64,000 nucleotides of DNA from Aselliscus stoliczkanus (lineage: Eukaryota; Chordata; Mammalia; Chiroptera; Hipposideridae): NCBI GenBank assembly GCA_033961575.1, contig CM066736.1, forward strand, positions 5,179,501-5,243,500. Direction: 5' to 3'. Position 1 is the stretch's first letter, and the number at the start of each line of letters is the position of its first letter. The notes under the pieces are model-generated. The model was not told the DNA's origin and ran no database searches. It saw only the letters and a program-made list of their open reading frames with translations. Positions 1 through 12,800 of the stretch are shown one piece after another. The translations under genes and the position numbers were made by a program.

Positions 1-60
1 GCCAGTGACACTGCCCTAAAAACAAAAACAAAAACAAAACAAAACAAACAAAAACAAAAA
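1..60 (+). repeat. Truncated end of a short tRNA-derived SINE (family A)
   Basis: The family-A 3' end GCCAGTGACACTGCCCT plus an A-rich tail. The head lies off the window. Confidence 0.75.
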
Positions 61-265
61 AATGCAATTGCATTGAACTCTGAGATAAACTGAACAATGA
101 AGAAATGACATATCTTTAAAAAATAATGAATTTTATGAAAGAAGCCCACAATACTTTGCCCATTGGGTATACCTTGATTTTAAGGATGTAACCAGCAAAG
201 GTATTCAAAGGCCACTGAGAGGAACAATCTACAGCAAAAATTCACCTTTAAAAAGGCCTTCGATG

Positions 266-713
266 GGGCTGCCGAGTGGTGCATTGGTTAAGAGCTGGCT
301 TGGGACGCCAGCAGCCACGGTTCGGATCCCACATGAGGGCCAGTGACACTGCCCTCTACAGCTAAGATGGTGAACAACAGCTCCACCTGGAGCTGGGCTG
401 CTGTGAGTCCTCGAGGCTGCATAGCTGCAGCCCCTGCTACAGTGGGCTGCCACAGGCTACAGTGAGTGGCTGGCAGCCAGCGTGAGCAGCTGGCAGCTGG
501 TGTGAGCCGCCAAGAGCCTTTGAGAGCAGCCGTCCAAAGGCCAGCAACCGATCTGTCTCACCAGAGAAGAGTGCAATGATGATACCAACATGGACCAGTG
601 ATCCAAAGTCCTCCAAAACTACACTGAAGAACAAAGGACAGTAACTTGTCTGTTCCCCTTCCCCGTTCCCCAACGCTGTTCCCCTCCCGCAATTCCCCAA
701 TTTAAAAAAAAAA
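266..713 (+). repeat. Long tRNA-derived SINE (family B)
   Basis: A tRNA-like head (A-box region TGGTGCATTGGTTAAG, B-box GGTTCGGATCC) is followed by a 300-bp CAG/CTG-rich body, a C/T-rich end and an A tail. Target-site copies flank it: AAGGCCTTCGATG left, AAGGCCTATGATG right. Confidence 0.88.
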
Positions 714-806
714 AAAGGCCTATGATGGAAAAAGAATTCCTTTTTTTTAAAAATGATTTGTTTTGCGGAAGACAAACTAACCTGTATAAATGTTATAAAA
801 ACTTAC

Positions 807-896
807 CCTGGTTTTGGCATAATTTAGCATTTCCTGGGTTGTTTCATAAGTTATCCACTGGGCCTCCAAGCAGTAATTCACCACAAATTCATCATC
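807..896 (-). CDS. KNTC1: KNTC1 exon 18 (residues 467-496), last exon visible
   Basis: Bounded by GAAACAG and GTAAGT, 90 nt. It encodes DDEFVVNYCLEAQWITYE through NYAKTR. No further exon is recognisable before the window edge, so the gene continues to the left. Confidence 0.93.
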
Positions 897-3800
897 CTGT
901 TTCACAAATGCCACACATAGTAAGGCGACCCAATGTTGACCAATCTGTCAGTCCAAACACTCTAGTACATGGCAGTGAAAACACACCTGGATTTTATGTA
1001 GGTTTTCCTTAGCTTCGTCTACAAGTTTTTGCCATTTGGTCTGCTCACTGAAGTCCACAGAACTCAAAGCTAGTTTCTCCAATATATCATTTGATTTGAC
1101 CTTGTAAACAAGCTGGAATATAAATATACCATGTCAAGCAGCTTGAAGCAAATATGCTGTCTCCCCAACATTTTGTATACCAAGAAATGCTTGTTCAATA
1201 AACAATTATATTTGAGTGATTACCTCAACATCCAGTCCAAACTGAATAGCAAAGCTCTCGGCTTCAGCAAATCTGTGTTTGTGAAGTAACCGGCTCAATC
1301 TGTTAAGTGGAAATTTCAGTAAGATTTTTATGAATCAGGGAATTTAAGTTTTGCATTAAGGAATGAGGCTTAAGAGAAAATGAGACGTTACCTGTTTTCT
1401 GGTAAAGCTTCTGTAAGACATCTGAGTACTAAAACAGAGACTGAGTCTTGAGATGGTCTGAAAAAAATGTTTTCACTCTAAGTACATGTGTCGTTTAATA
1501 TTAATAAGGAAATTTTAACTTAGCCTTTATTGAACAACCTATCTGATAAAACAGAACATGACCTACTTTGGATCATTTTTGCAAATTCCCTCCAGAAGGT
1601 ATATGGTATCCTACAACAATAACAAAAACATGTTTAACATTGAAATATGGAATTCATTTTAGAGTAACAACTGGTTTAGGCAGAAATGATCTATCAATGG
1701 AGTTCTAAAATCATTGGGGAAAACTGTTGGGGAAAAGGATATTCCCATAGTCTCAAAATAACACCCCAGAAATGACTTACTAACTACAAAAGGGAAAATG
1801 CACCTTTACAATGGAGGAATCTGGTAGAGCTGCCTTAACCACGTCATCAAATATAACGTCACCCACAACAGGACAAACATGAGCCCCTTAATATGATGCA
1901 ATTAGGACAGTATTATGTCTGCTGTTATTCTTGCCAGAAGAGCTTAGCATAAATCTAATCGGGGCCGCTGGCTTCCCAAGCCAGTGCTTAACCACTGAGC
2001 CACTCGGCCGGCCCTAAAAAATATCGACATTATAGAAGACAAAAAAGATTAGCCAACTGTTCCGGATATAAGTAGACTGTCACATGACCATGACAGCGAA
2101 ACTTGGTACGTGATGCTGGATTGGACCCTGGATCAGGATTGAAAAAGAGAGCTTTAAAATAATTGGCACAACTGGTAAAATTTGAATTTGGTATTTTCCA
2201 TAAGAGCATTGTATTAACGTTAAATTTTGTGAGTGCGATAACTGTGTTGTGGAATCACGCCCCTATTGTTAGGAGATACCTGCTGAAGTATTTAGGGGTG
2301 ACAGGTCATGATGTTGGCAAGTAATTTCCAAGTGGTTTGGAAAAACCATAGTGTGTGGTATAAAAAGAGATAAAACAAATGTAGTAAAAAAAAAAAATTT
2401 TTTTTTTTTAAAGATCACAGTTAAAAAGTAAATAAAATAAATAGGGCCGGACGAGTGGCGCGGTGGTTAAGAGCTGGCTTGGGATGCCAGCGGCCCCGGT
2501 TTGGATTAAAAAAAAAAAAAAAAAGGATATAAATAAAAGCAATATCTCTTCTAATTATCATCTATATTTCGTATGGAGACATAGAAAATTGAATATGCAG
2601 TTGACTGATGTTTTATTTAATTAATTTTCTTTTCCCTTTTTTTTAAAATGAAGACTGATTTTGGGCAAGTGTATTTCAGGACTTTTGATAACAATAATAC
2701 AGTTATAAGCCTGTGGTCTAACCAAGTATTCTAAGTTCCACTCATACTTAGCTTAGTTATTCTTCATTTTTTTTTTTTATTATAAAATAGTTTAAAATAT
2801 ATATATCAACTTACTGTGCTAATTCCTGTTTGGACCAGAGAAGAAACACTAGATATTTCCAAAGAATATAGTATTTCCATCATAGGTAATGAATAGACCA
2901 TGAGATTTTTCATCTGGGCAAAAAAAACAAAAAACAGAGCAATTAATTTAGGTCAATATAAACCTCAAGCACAAGTCAACACTTCACGATCAAGGGAATA
3001 GATATAACACTTGGTACAAAGCTTTTTGCAAAAACAATTTCATAAGTCTGTTAATGTATGACTTAAATGTTACACATAAAATTACGTTCTATCTCATCTT
3101 CAAAATCTGTTGAATGAAAATCCACATATCTGAGGTCCATTCTACAATTTGTATTTAAGGTAAATGTAATTCCCCAGTGTCAGAACTGTATAAGAATCAC
3201 ATTAATAAACACTTTCTTGTGGACATTTTTATTCCTGAAATGCTCTGATTAAAATATAGAGCCAAGATTTATATTCTTATTTTTTAAAGGGGGAAAATAA
3301 AAACTTCTGTCAGGTTATTTCTGATCTGTCAAGTAAGTGTCTTGTGAAGTAAGAGCTAATACGTTGTGAGCACTAGAGCACTACTTAACTATTTTTGTAT
3401 TAATGCTATTTCTAACATATAATATGGACAAACGAGAAACAAATTTTCCAATACCTTCTTATTAATAGTAGTTGTCAGAGCTACTAACTTGAGATTTGTA
3501 ATCCCTTGCCTAAAAGAGAAAAGAAGGTTTAAATCAAACACGCTTTGTTAATTGCTAGATATAAACTAAGTCAAAGTGATATTCTTGTATAAAAGTTAAA
3601 ATTGAAATACACAGATGACACTGAGCTTGATTTCTGCACAATTATGGTCCGGACTCACACTCCTTCTTTTTTTTTTTTTTTTGGCGGGGAGTGGGGGGGT
3701 GGGGTTTTTTTTATTATGGATACATAAATCAAGCTAGACGTGAACTTTGTTTATTTTAGACCGGCACTCTTTCGAACACAATCGCTTAGAGGTTCGTATT

Positions 3801-6800
3801 GCCTATTTGTTCTCAATAAATGTGGCCAACAATGAAATAGTCTTTACTCTGTCAGACTGTTCACAGTCTTATTTAGAATGCACTATATAATGATGAGAAC
3901 AGACCTAGGGAAGAGTCTGGTTCTACCAGAAGGGAGAGCACTAGTAGCATACCACGTGACTGAAGAAGCAGGATCCGCTTCTGTGGTAAGAAGAAAGTCT
4001 TCCACGTGAAGAGAGGGCCAGTTCCATATGGGAGTTAGTGTGTAAATATCCCACAAGCTCAGCACATTCTGCGAAAGAGACATTTCATTGATACATCTTC
4101 GTAATGACTAAACATGTACATTTCAGGATATACCTTTTGATGTGTACACTGAAATAAAGCATGGCACGTAACATGGTAATTCATCCACCCTGGCAACAGT
4201 CTGTGCCTGTAAGTTTGGCAACATTTTTGGTGATAAACATAATACCAAGTGAAAACACTGAAGGAGAAATCAAAAACATACATCAGTGTCAAGAACAAAA
4301 AGTAGGTTGTCTATCAGCTGGAACTTCCGTGCACCTACAAAAGAGAAAGCAAGGGGTATGAGGGTTACATTTCTGTTACATATAGCCATATGTAATAGTA
4401 AATATTAAATAGTAAATTAACATTTATGAAAAGAGCTACTTTTTCTTTTTTTTTTTAGCTGAGCCATCCTCCACCTGTTGGCAGCTCAGCGGCAGCTCAT
4501 CTTGGGCTGGGCATCGAAACTGCTGTTGCTCGGAGCTCAGCTCGCACTCTTGAGCGAGCTCTTAACCAACTGAGCCACTCGGCCGGCCCTACATTTTTTT
4601 TTTAAGGCAGAGCTACCTTTAAACAAAAAGTTCCCATTCTCATTTATTCCTCTTTCTAGTTTTAAGATGACCATTAAAGTGTAAAACCTCCCCAAATGAA
4701 GAGTAACAACTATAACATGCCAAAAACAGTCACGTATATGGAAAATTATCAAACTAATCTGGCTTGCTTCAAAAAGTGAAATGGCCCATATGCCAGACTT
4801 GGTATATTGACATGACAATTAGAACTGACTAATAACTACCAAAAGTAGTTTCATTAACTTATTTTACCTTTAATAATCTCTGCATCAATCATATTCTTAA
4901 CTGTCATTTCTTTCTTGAAAGGATCTGGTTCCCATTTTGAGAATGCACAATTACCAGTTCCCTACAGAAGTAAAAAAAATACATCAGTTGCAAATTTGGT
5001 TCTTAGGTATGAATTCTCCTCAAAGTAGAAACACCTAAGTTGTACACATTACTAATATCAAAATACATATTTATATATTCAAGGCAAACTAGCTTTCATC
5101 TTCCGGTTCCTCTCTTAGTTTGTTTCCAACAGAACAGGATATGGTAGAAACAGTGAACTGTTGCTATTCATTGTTATCACATGAATATTTCATAAGGAGT
5201 AAGCATATTCAGGCACCTCAACTCTAAAGATATGGAGTAAACTTTAACTTAACATATAACAAAATAAAAATTTGGCAAGTAAAAATGTTGCAAATGCTGT
5301 AATTATATTGAATTTTTGCCTGCTCCTTGAGTATATTAAAAGTGTTATTTATTGTTATTTTTGTCTAACTCATAATTGAAAGAAGTGCTAAATTTGAGGT
5401 AGAGATTAGAGAAAAGAAAGATGCAATATTTTTTCCAACATAGAAACTTAGGTTTACTTATTGAGTTAATTTTGTAATTCCCATTTCTGCTACACATTAC
5501 AAATTAATTTGTAATTTAACCAAAACTATAGTCTTAATGAAGAAACATTCCATAAACAAAAAATGAAGTTTTATAAAAAGAATCATTACCCCAATTATCA
5601 TAGGGACTTTGCTTGCTAAATCTCCAGCCACAAGATTGAGACAACCAAGAGTATGACAATTTTCAGTAGAAATAAAAGTGGTCTTGATTTGTCCTTGTAA
5701 CTGCAAAATTAAAAAAATTAGAATGTTGTATATACACTCCACAGTCCAAATTCCTTGGAAAGATTGATAAAAATCAGTTTAAATCAATCATGTATAAATG
5801 AATTTTTAAATGGAAATGTTATTAAAATGTTATATAATGCAAATTCCCAAAAGGTCACCCAGTAGACAATTATATCCAGAAACACTCTCCTAAACTTACA
5901 TTAAATCTAAGTTTCAAGAAGACAATGGGGTTTTGTTTTCTTACCTTTTTTGCTTTATTGAAGTCTACATTTTCAATTGCTGCATAAAAAAGAGAAAGCA
6001 GGCTAACTTAATAGTAGTATTAATCTACGGGTAATTAATCTCATATAAAACACACACAAGTTGCCCTTTTGTGTCAAGGTGAAATTATATACAATCGGGC
6101 CGGCTGAGTGACCCGTTGGTTAGGAGTTGGCTTGGGACGCCAGCTCTGAGCAGAAGGGCCCCGATTCGGATCCCACATGAGGGCCAGTGACGATGCGCCC
6201 TCTACAGCTAAGAATGTGAACAACAGCTCCACCTGGAGCTGGGCTTCTGTGAATTGCGGGCAATGGCGTAGGCTGCAGTGGGGCTGGCCTGCAGCTAGTG
6301 TGAGATTTTGTGAGCTGCCGTGAGCTGCCCTGAGTGGCTGTCCAATGGCTGGAGAGCGACTGCCTCACCCGGGAAGAGCGCAATGATAATACCAACATGG
6401 GCCAGTGAAGCAACGTCCTCCACAACTAGACTGAAGAACTAAATGATAGCAACTTGTCTGTTCCCCTTCCCCGATGCCCCAGTAAAAATCTTTAAAAAAA
6501 AAAAAAAAGAAATTATATACAATCCAGTGAGAAGAACACTGGTCAGAAATTAATAAGGCAGTGGTAACTTTTCAGCTTTGCCCTTGACCAATGACATAAC
6601 CTGTGACGTTGTCCACAGGGCACCGGCCAGGTTGCCTTACAGTTCCTATCGTGCCTCCTCATACCATTCCTTACTACGTTTCCTCTTCCTAAAGTGTCTT
6701 CTATTAAAACAGTCTCCAACTTTCCTAACCAACCTCTGAAATCCTTACCTGGAAAAGCATCACTTCAAACTCATTTTGAAAGGGCTATTTTTACTTGTCT

Positions 6801-9800
6801 AGCTCCTTTGGTAAACTGTGGAGACCTATGCATCTTAAATTTTGTCATATCCCCCAGATTTTGCACATTCTTGGCACATTGTAGATTTTAAAAAAATATT
6901 TGTTGAATACATGCCTCAAACCAATTGCTCAATCTCTCCCAGCTGAGGGGAATGTGTAGTCTACATCACTCACTTAGCACATACTCAGTTATTATGTTAA
7001 CACTGCTGTTAACACTTGTACAGTCATTTCTGTTTCCGGGTTCATTCATTCCATCAAAAAGCATTTATCATTATGCTATTGAATGTCTTCTCTCTCCAAC
7101 TAAGCAGTAAACTTGAAGGCTATAAACAAATTACAATTCTTCAGGTTCTATTGCAGCCCTAACAGTGGAGAATAAGTACATTGCAAATGTACTTAAAAAG
7201 TGTACCCAGTATCATAGAATGTAATTAAACTAATATAATGTTCTTTTTTTGCTCTTTTTTATTTTTTAGAGGGCAGTGTCACTGGCCCTCAGATGTGGGA
7301 TCCGAACCGGGGCCTCTGGCATCCCAAGCCAGCTCTTAATGAGCACGCTACTCGGCCGGCCCAATATAATGTTCTTAAAGAGAATATTTTAAAATTTACC
7401 TGGAAAATTAATAAGAAATATTGCTACATATCAATAATAAGAAAACAATATATTACTTACCTTGTTGAATTTTTACAAGCTGAAGGTTGGTAATACAAAA
7501 AAATCCACTTTTTGTGAGAAGCAGCATATAATAGGTACCTATTAAAATACAATCAAACCAGTTTTCTCTAAAAGGCACATGGATATAAAATTTAAACCAG
7601 TATTTGGAACTAGCTTAAAAATATGTAAATCTGCTCATTGAAATTCTAATCATCAAATAATATAGTAATGATATAGCTTATTTACAAATAGTCGGTAAGT
7701 TATTTGCTAAAACAATGTTAACTCCTTTGAAACTTTTATAAACCAAACTTCACTTGCCAGGAAAAAAAACCCTCAGACATATCAAAATAAATTAAGGTCC
7801 AGTTAATATCTGTTGAAATGAAAATATGATAAATATGCTGGACCCCACAAAATACTTTTTATTATGTCTCCTTAGTAATCTATAGAACTCTTAAAACTGT
7901 AAAAATGAGTGTAGAATATTATATTTAGGAAAAGTACATTTAAAGAGCTAAAAAAAAAGTACATAAAAGAGCTAAAATAATAACTTGTTTCTAGAAAAAA
8001 AGGAAAAAAACTTGTTTCTTACAATAATAGTAATTGGATCATCAGAAAATTTAACACTATGTAGGTAGCATAATAATTAATTAACATAATTTATTAACTA
8101 TAAATCTGATTTTTTCATTGGGTACCCAGTCAGAAGATATAAAAAAAATTCAAAAAACTTACTTACCTTCACTTGAACCATCTTTCTCAATAACAAGAGT
8201 TCGGTAAGTACACTCATTTTCATCATTAGCTTTCTGAACAAAGGCCTAATTGCAAATCAATTTGAAATGAAAAAATTAAATGCAGAAAAATATAATCAAG
8301 GATTATTATATTCTTTAAATCACAGAGCTATCAATTATCATTAGAAATAATTTTACCTACATTCTAAAACATTTTAGTTTTAAAATGGAAAACTATTTTG
8401 AACAAGCATACTAAGAAAGAATATCTTGAAAGCTTAATTTTACAATTTTGCACTTACTTCCTATGTTTGTAAGGTATGATTCTTACATTTAGTTCTAATT
8501 TAAAACACAAATTAACTCACGGTTTGCTTGAATTTTGGCTGTGTAAGAGATAATTTAGAATTTAGATAATGAAAATGAAAAAGTAACAGGGTCTTACGGT
8601 AGTGAGCAATGTTTGCTTGGACGTTACATGAATAAAATGTAAGTTGCCGCTCCTCTCCCCAACAAAAAGAAACTTTCCTTCTTGACACAGGCCAACTACA
8701 TCCACTTCAGTATCTGAAAATTTCAAATTGAAGTTACGAGCGTCCTTCAAAAATGTTTCCTTTCAGTACAAAAAAATGGCAAATCGTTTTGGCAAATAGT
8801 TTGCCAAACTATGGCAAATAGTTTGCCATAAAAGGCAACTATTCCAGCATCTTTTAAATATTTCAAAAAAGGGGTAAAGTAAAAAAGAGTACTATTGGGC
8901 CGGCCGAGTGGCGCGGTGGTTAAGCATTGGCTTGGGAAGCCAGCGGCCCCAGTTTGGTCCCACATATGAGGACTAGTGACACTGCCCTCAAAAAAAAAAA
9001 AAAAGAATACTATTGACTCTTAATCAGCTGACAAATATTTACTAGGCACATATATGCTGAGGGTTGTTCTAGGCCTTTTGCACATATCTGAGAATATGAG
9101 TCCCACCTTCATGGATTTTTTAAAATTTTAAGGTAGTAACAGATGACAAATAATTAGCATGATAAACAGATTATATAACATATAAGGTGATAAACTCTCT
9201 GGAAAACAGAAAAAGTACATCAGTGAAACAGAGCTCAGAAGAGCCATGCACACTGCAGTTTTGGTTTTTTTTGAGGGCAGTGTCACTGGCCCTCATATGT
9301 GGGACTGAACCGGGGCCGCTGGCTTCCCAAGCCAGCACTTAACTAACGCGCCACTCAGCCAGCCCTGCAGTATTAATTAGAGTGCTCAGGACAGTTCTTT
9401 GATAAGGTGAGATATGAACAAAGACTTGAAGGGGGTGAAGGAGTTATTATTCATGCAACAGCAAGGAGACCTAAGGGAGTGAAATAGAGGCTGAGGGGGA
9501 AGAGTAAGAGCTAAAGGCAGAAGCATGTAAATGGCTTATCAACTAAAATTATTCAGCAGCAATGTTTTTATACAAATGTATCATACGTTAACACATCGAG
9601 GACAGGACATTGAAATTGTTTAAATGCATGTTCCCAGGGTTTAAACCACTGAAATCAACTTTTATACTGTTTCTTTTTTTTTTCAGCTGAGCCATCCTGC
9701 CACCTGTTGGCAGCTCAGTGGCAGCTCAACTCAGGCCAGGAATCGAACCAGCGACCCTGTTGCTCAGAGCTCACACTTTTTTTTTTTTTAGCTGAGCTAA

Positions 9801-12800
9801 CCTGCCACCTGTTGGCAGCTCAATGGCAACTCAGCTTGGGCTGGCATCCAACCGCTGTTGTTCAGAGCTCAGCTCACACTCTTGAACGAGCTCTTAACCA
9901 ACTGAGCCACTCAGCCGGCCCTAACACAGAATTTTTGTTTGTTTGTTTTTGTTTTTGAGGGCAGTGTCACTGGCCCTCATATGTGGGACCCGAACCAGAG
10001 CCGCTGGCTTCCCAAGCCAGCGCTTAACCACTGCGCCACCTGGCCAGCCCAGAGCTCACACTCTTGAGTGAGTTCTTAATCAACTGAGCCACTTGGCCGG
10101 CCCTTATACTGTGTTTCTTTTTAAATTTATAACAAATTCTCTATTTTTGTGAATTGAAATGATCAGGAATTACTCACCAAAGACCCTAGTAGTGCTTGAG
10201 GGTGTGATACCTCTGGAAACATTCCCTCTTAATGTATAGATGCAGTCTGCATCACCGATCCCCAATGTGTTAACATAGCCCACTATTTCATTGGTGAAAC
10301 TGATCAGGGTAGATACACTAGGATTCCACAAAATATGAGCATCTTGCCCCCATAGTGTGATCAAGATTGGGTTTCCATATGCATACCTTCTGACTCCAAA
10401 CACTTTGACAACCATCTTTCTCTCAAAATTTCAGAAAAAGCTTTCGCAATATTTTTCACCTGTTTTCCAGCATAATCATTGACTTGTCCCTTAATTTACC
10501 TTAAGCCCATATTTGCATATACTTAAAGCTCTTTAACTCAATGAAGAATTCTTAAGTATTTGAAAAGTTTTTATAGTGCCATGCATTCTGAAAGTATTCA
10601 AATATCTTTTGATGATATTGAATTAGGTACAAGATGCAGGTCCTTGAACACAATTGGGTTCAATTGTTTCCTACATATTCTAATACAAAAAGCCATGCAA
10701 GTAAATTGTTGTTTCCCATGTTTGCCCTTAGACTTATTGAGGGAAGGGTTCATCCTAGTATCCTTTGAGTCTAGTACTCAGCACAAAAAAAAGGCATTCA
10801 AGATTAATTTCCTGAAACACACCCAATTTCGAGTCTTAGAAATAATGGACTAAAGAAAAGGCAATACAGTATAAATTGGTAGCAAGATATGCGTGACTTT
10901 CAATTTATTTTATTGCTTTACAGTATGTTAGGCTTACCAAATAGAAGATGCAACTGAAGCGATCTACAAATACTGTCAAGCAGTATCACTGATTGGTCTG
11001 CGACAATAATAAACCCATCGTTTAAACTGCACGCTTGTATCTTTGGATTTAATGTGGCCTGTAGTGGGGGAAAAACATGACTAAATTAAAACATTTTTAT
11101 ACATGTTCAACAATACTTATCAATAGTGTTATCATAGTCCCAAGCGCCCAAGTTTAAAACTTAACTTGACGGGCCTTTTTTCCTTAGCCCGTATATCTAA
11201 TTAGTCAAGTTCTTCTTTATATGGTATATCTTGAATCCATTCAGAGACCAAAGTAGAGAAATAGCCTAGGATTGGTAGGAAAGGGCAAAGGATTGCCATA
11301 TCTAAGTCTTTGTTTGCTAAGAGTAGATCTTATGCCTGTAGGAGTCAGATGGCATTAACATAAACGAACCAAGACTAACATACAGTCTCAATGTCTGGGA
11401 TACCAACAGGTAGGGGGGGACCTTGACCTGTTGTGAACTGGAGGGTATATGCCCCCCAAAAAAACTAGAGAGCAGAATCAGCCAGATTAAAGGCCCGCGG
11501 CATGCAACCCTGGCAGGGCCATCCCTTCCAATCTATCAAGAAAAGCTGCATCTTCTACGTGAAAAGTGATTTTTAAATATTGGCAGCTAAATCAACATTT
11601 TAAAAAACACTATGCAAGCCAAATGAGTCTTCAGTATTCAGCTTCTGTTGATTAGAGCTTCCCACACACGGATCTTGAAGCAGGTGGACAGCTTAATTAC
11701 TGGGGAGAATGCAGACACTCATTAGCTAAGTAATCTTGGACAAGTGTTTCACCTCTCTCCTATAAAACAGCGATAATATCGTCAACACTGAGTTGATAGA
11801 GATTAAAGAATTCATCCAAAGAGCTTAGAACACAGCCTTGCATATAGTATATGTTCAATAAATGTGAACCATTCTTATTCTCCCCTCAGTTTTAAGCTAA
11901 TTGGTTCACTTTATGACTGTTTCAATGGTCACCTTCTTCAGGTGTAATTCTTGAAAACCACCACATTCTGACCCCTTTTATGCTTTTATTCAATTCTTCG
12001 ACTAGTGAAAAGTTACACCAACGCATTGCAAGAAAGGAACCGTGCTTATACTTTCCAATATGCTGATACCAACCATGTTGTTCTCGCGGCCTGAACTGCT
12101 GCTGTTCCCTTCTTTTTTTTTAAGACTTTATTTTTTCAGGGCAGTTTTAGGTTCACAGCAAAACTGAGGAAGGTAGAGAGGTTTCCCATGTACCCCAACC
12201 TCCCATACATCCATGGCCTCCCTCACTATGAACACCTCCTACCGGAGTGGTACATTTGTTACAGCTGATGAAGCTACACTTACACATCATAATCACCCAA
12301 AGGACATGGTTTACATTATAGTTTACTGGCGCTGGACATTCTGTGTGTCTGGACAAAGGTATGACAGGCATCCATCCTTATGGGGTCATACAGAGCACAC
12401 TGCCCTCAAAATCCTCTGTGCTCTGCCTATGCATCCCTCTCCCAAACCCCAACCCCTGACAACCACTGATCTTTTTACCATCTCCAGAGTTTTGCCCTTT
12501 TCAGAATGTCATACAGTCTAGTTGGAATCGTGCAGTTTGTAGGTTTTTCAGATTGGCTTCTTTCACTTAGTCATATATATTGAAGGTCCCTCCATGTCTT
12601 TTCATGGCTTGATAGCTCATTTCTTTTCAGCACTTAATAATAGTTAACATTACTGGATGGACCACAGTTTATCCATTCATCTGCTCGACAACATATGGGT
12701 TGCATTCACATTTTGGCAATTATGAATAAAGCTGCTATAGACGTTCATGTGCAGGCTTTTGTGGGGACTTAAGGTCCCACTCCTTTGGGTAAATACCATG

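Noticed and set aside
1..806. Further KNTC1 exon beyond exon 18
   Set aside because: No segment matching the expected next exon (beginning LLKKED-like) was seen, so it lies outside the window.
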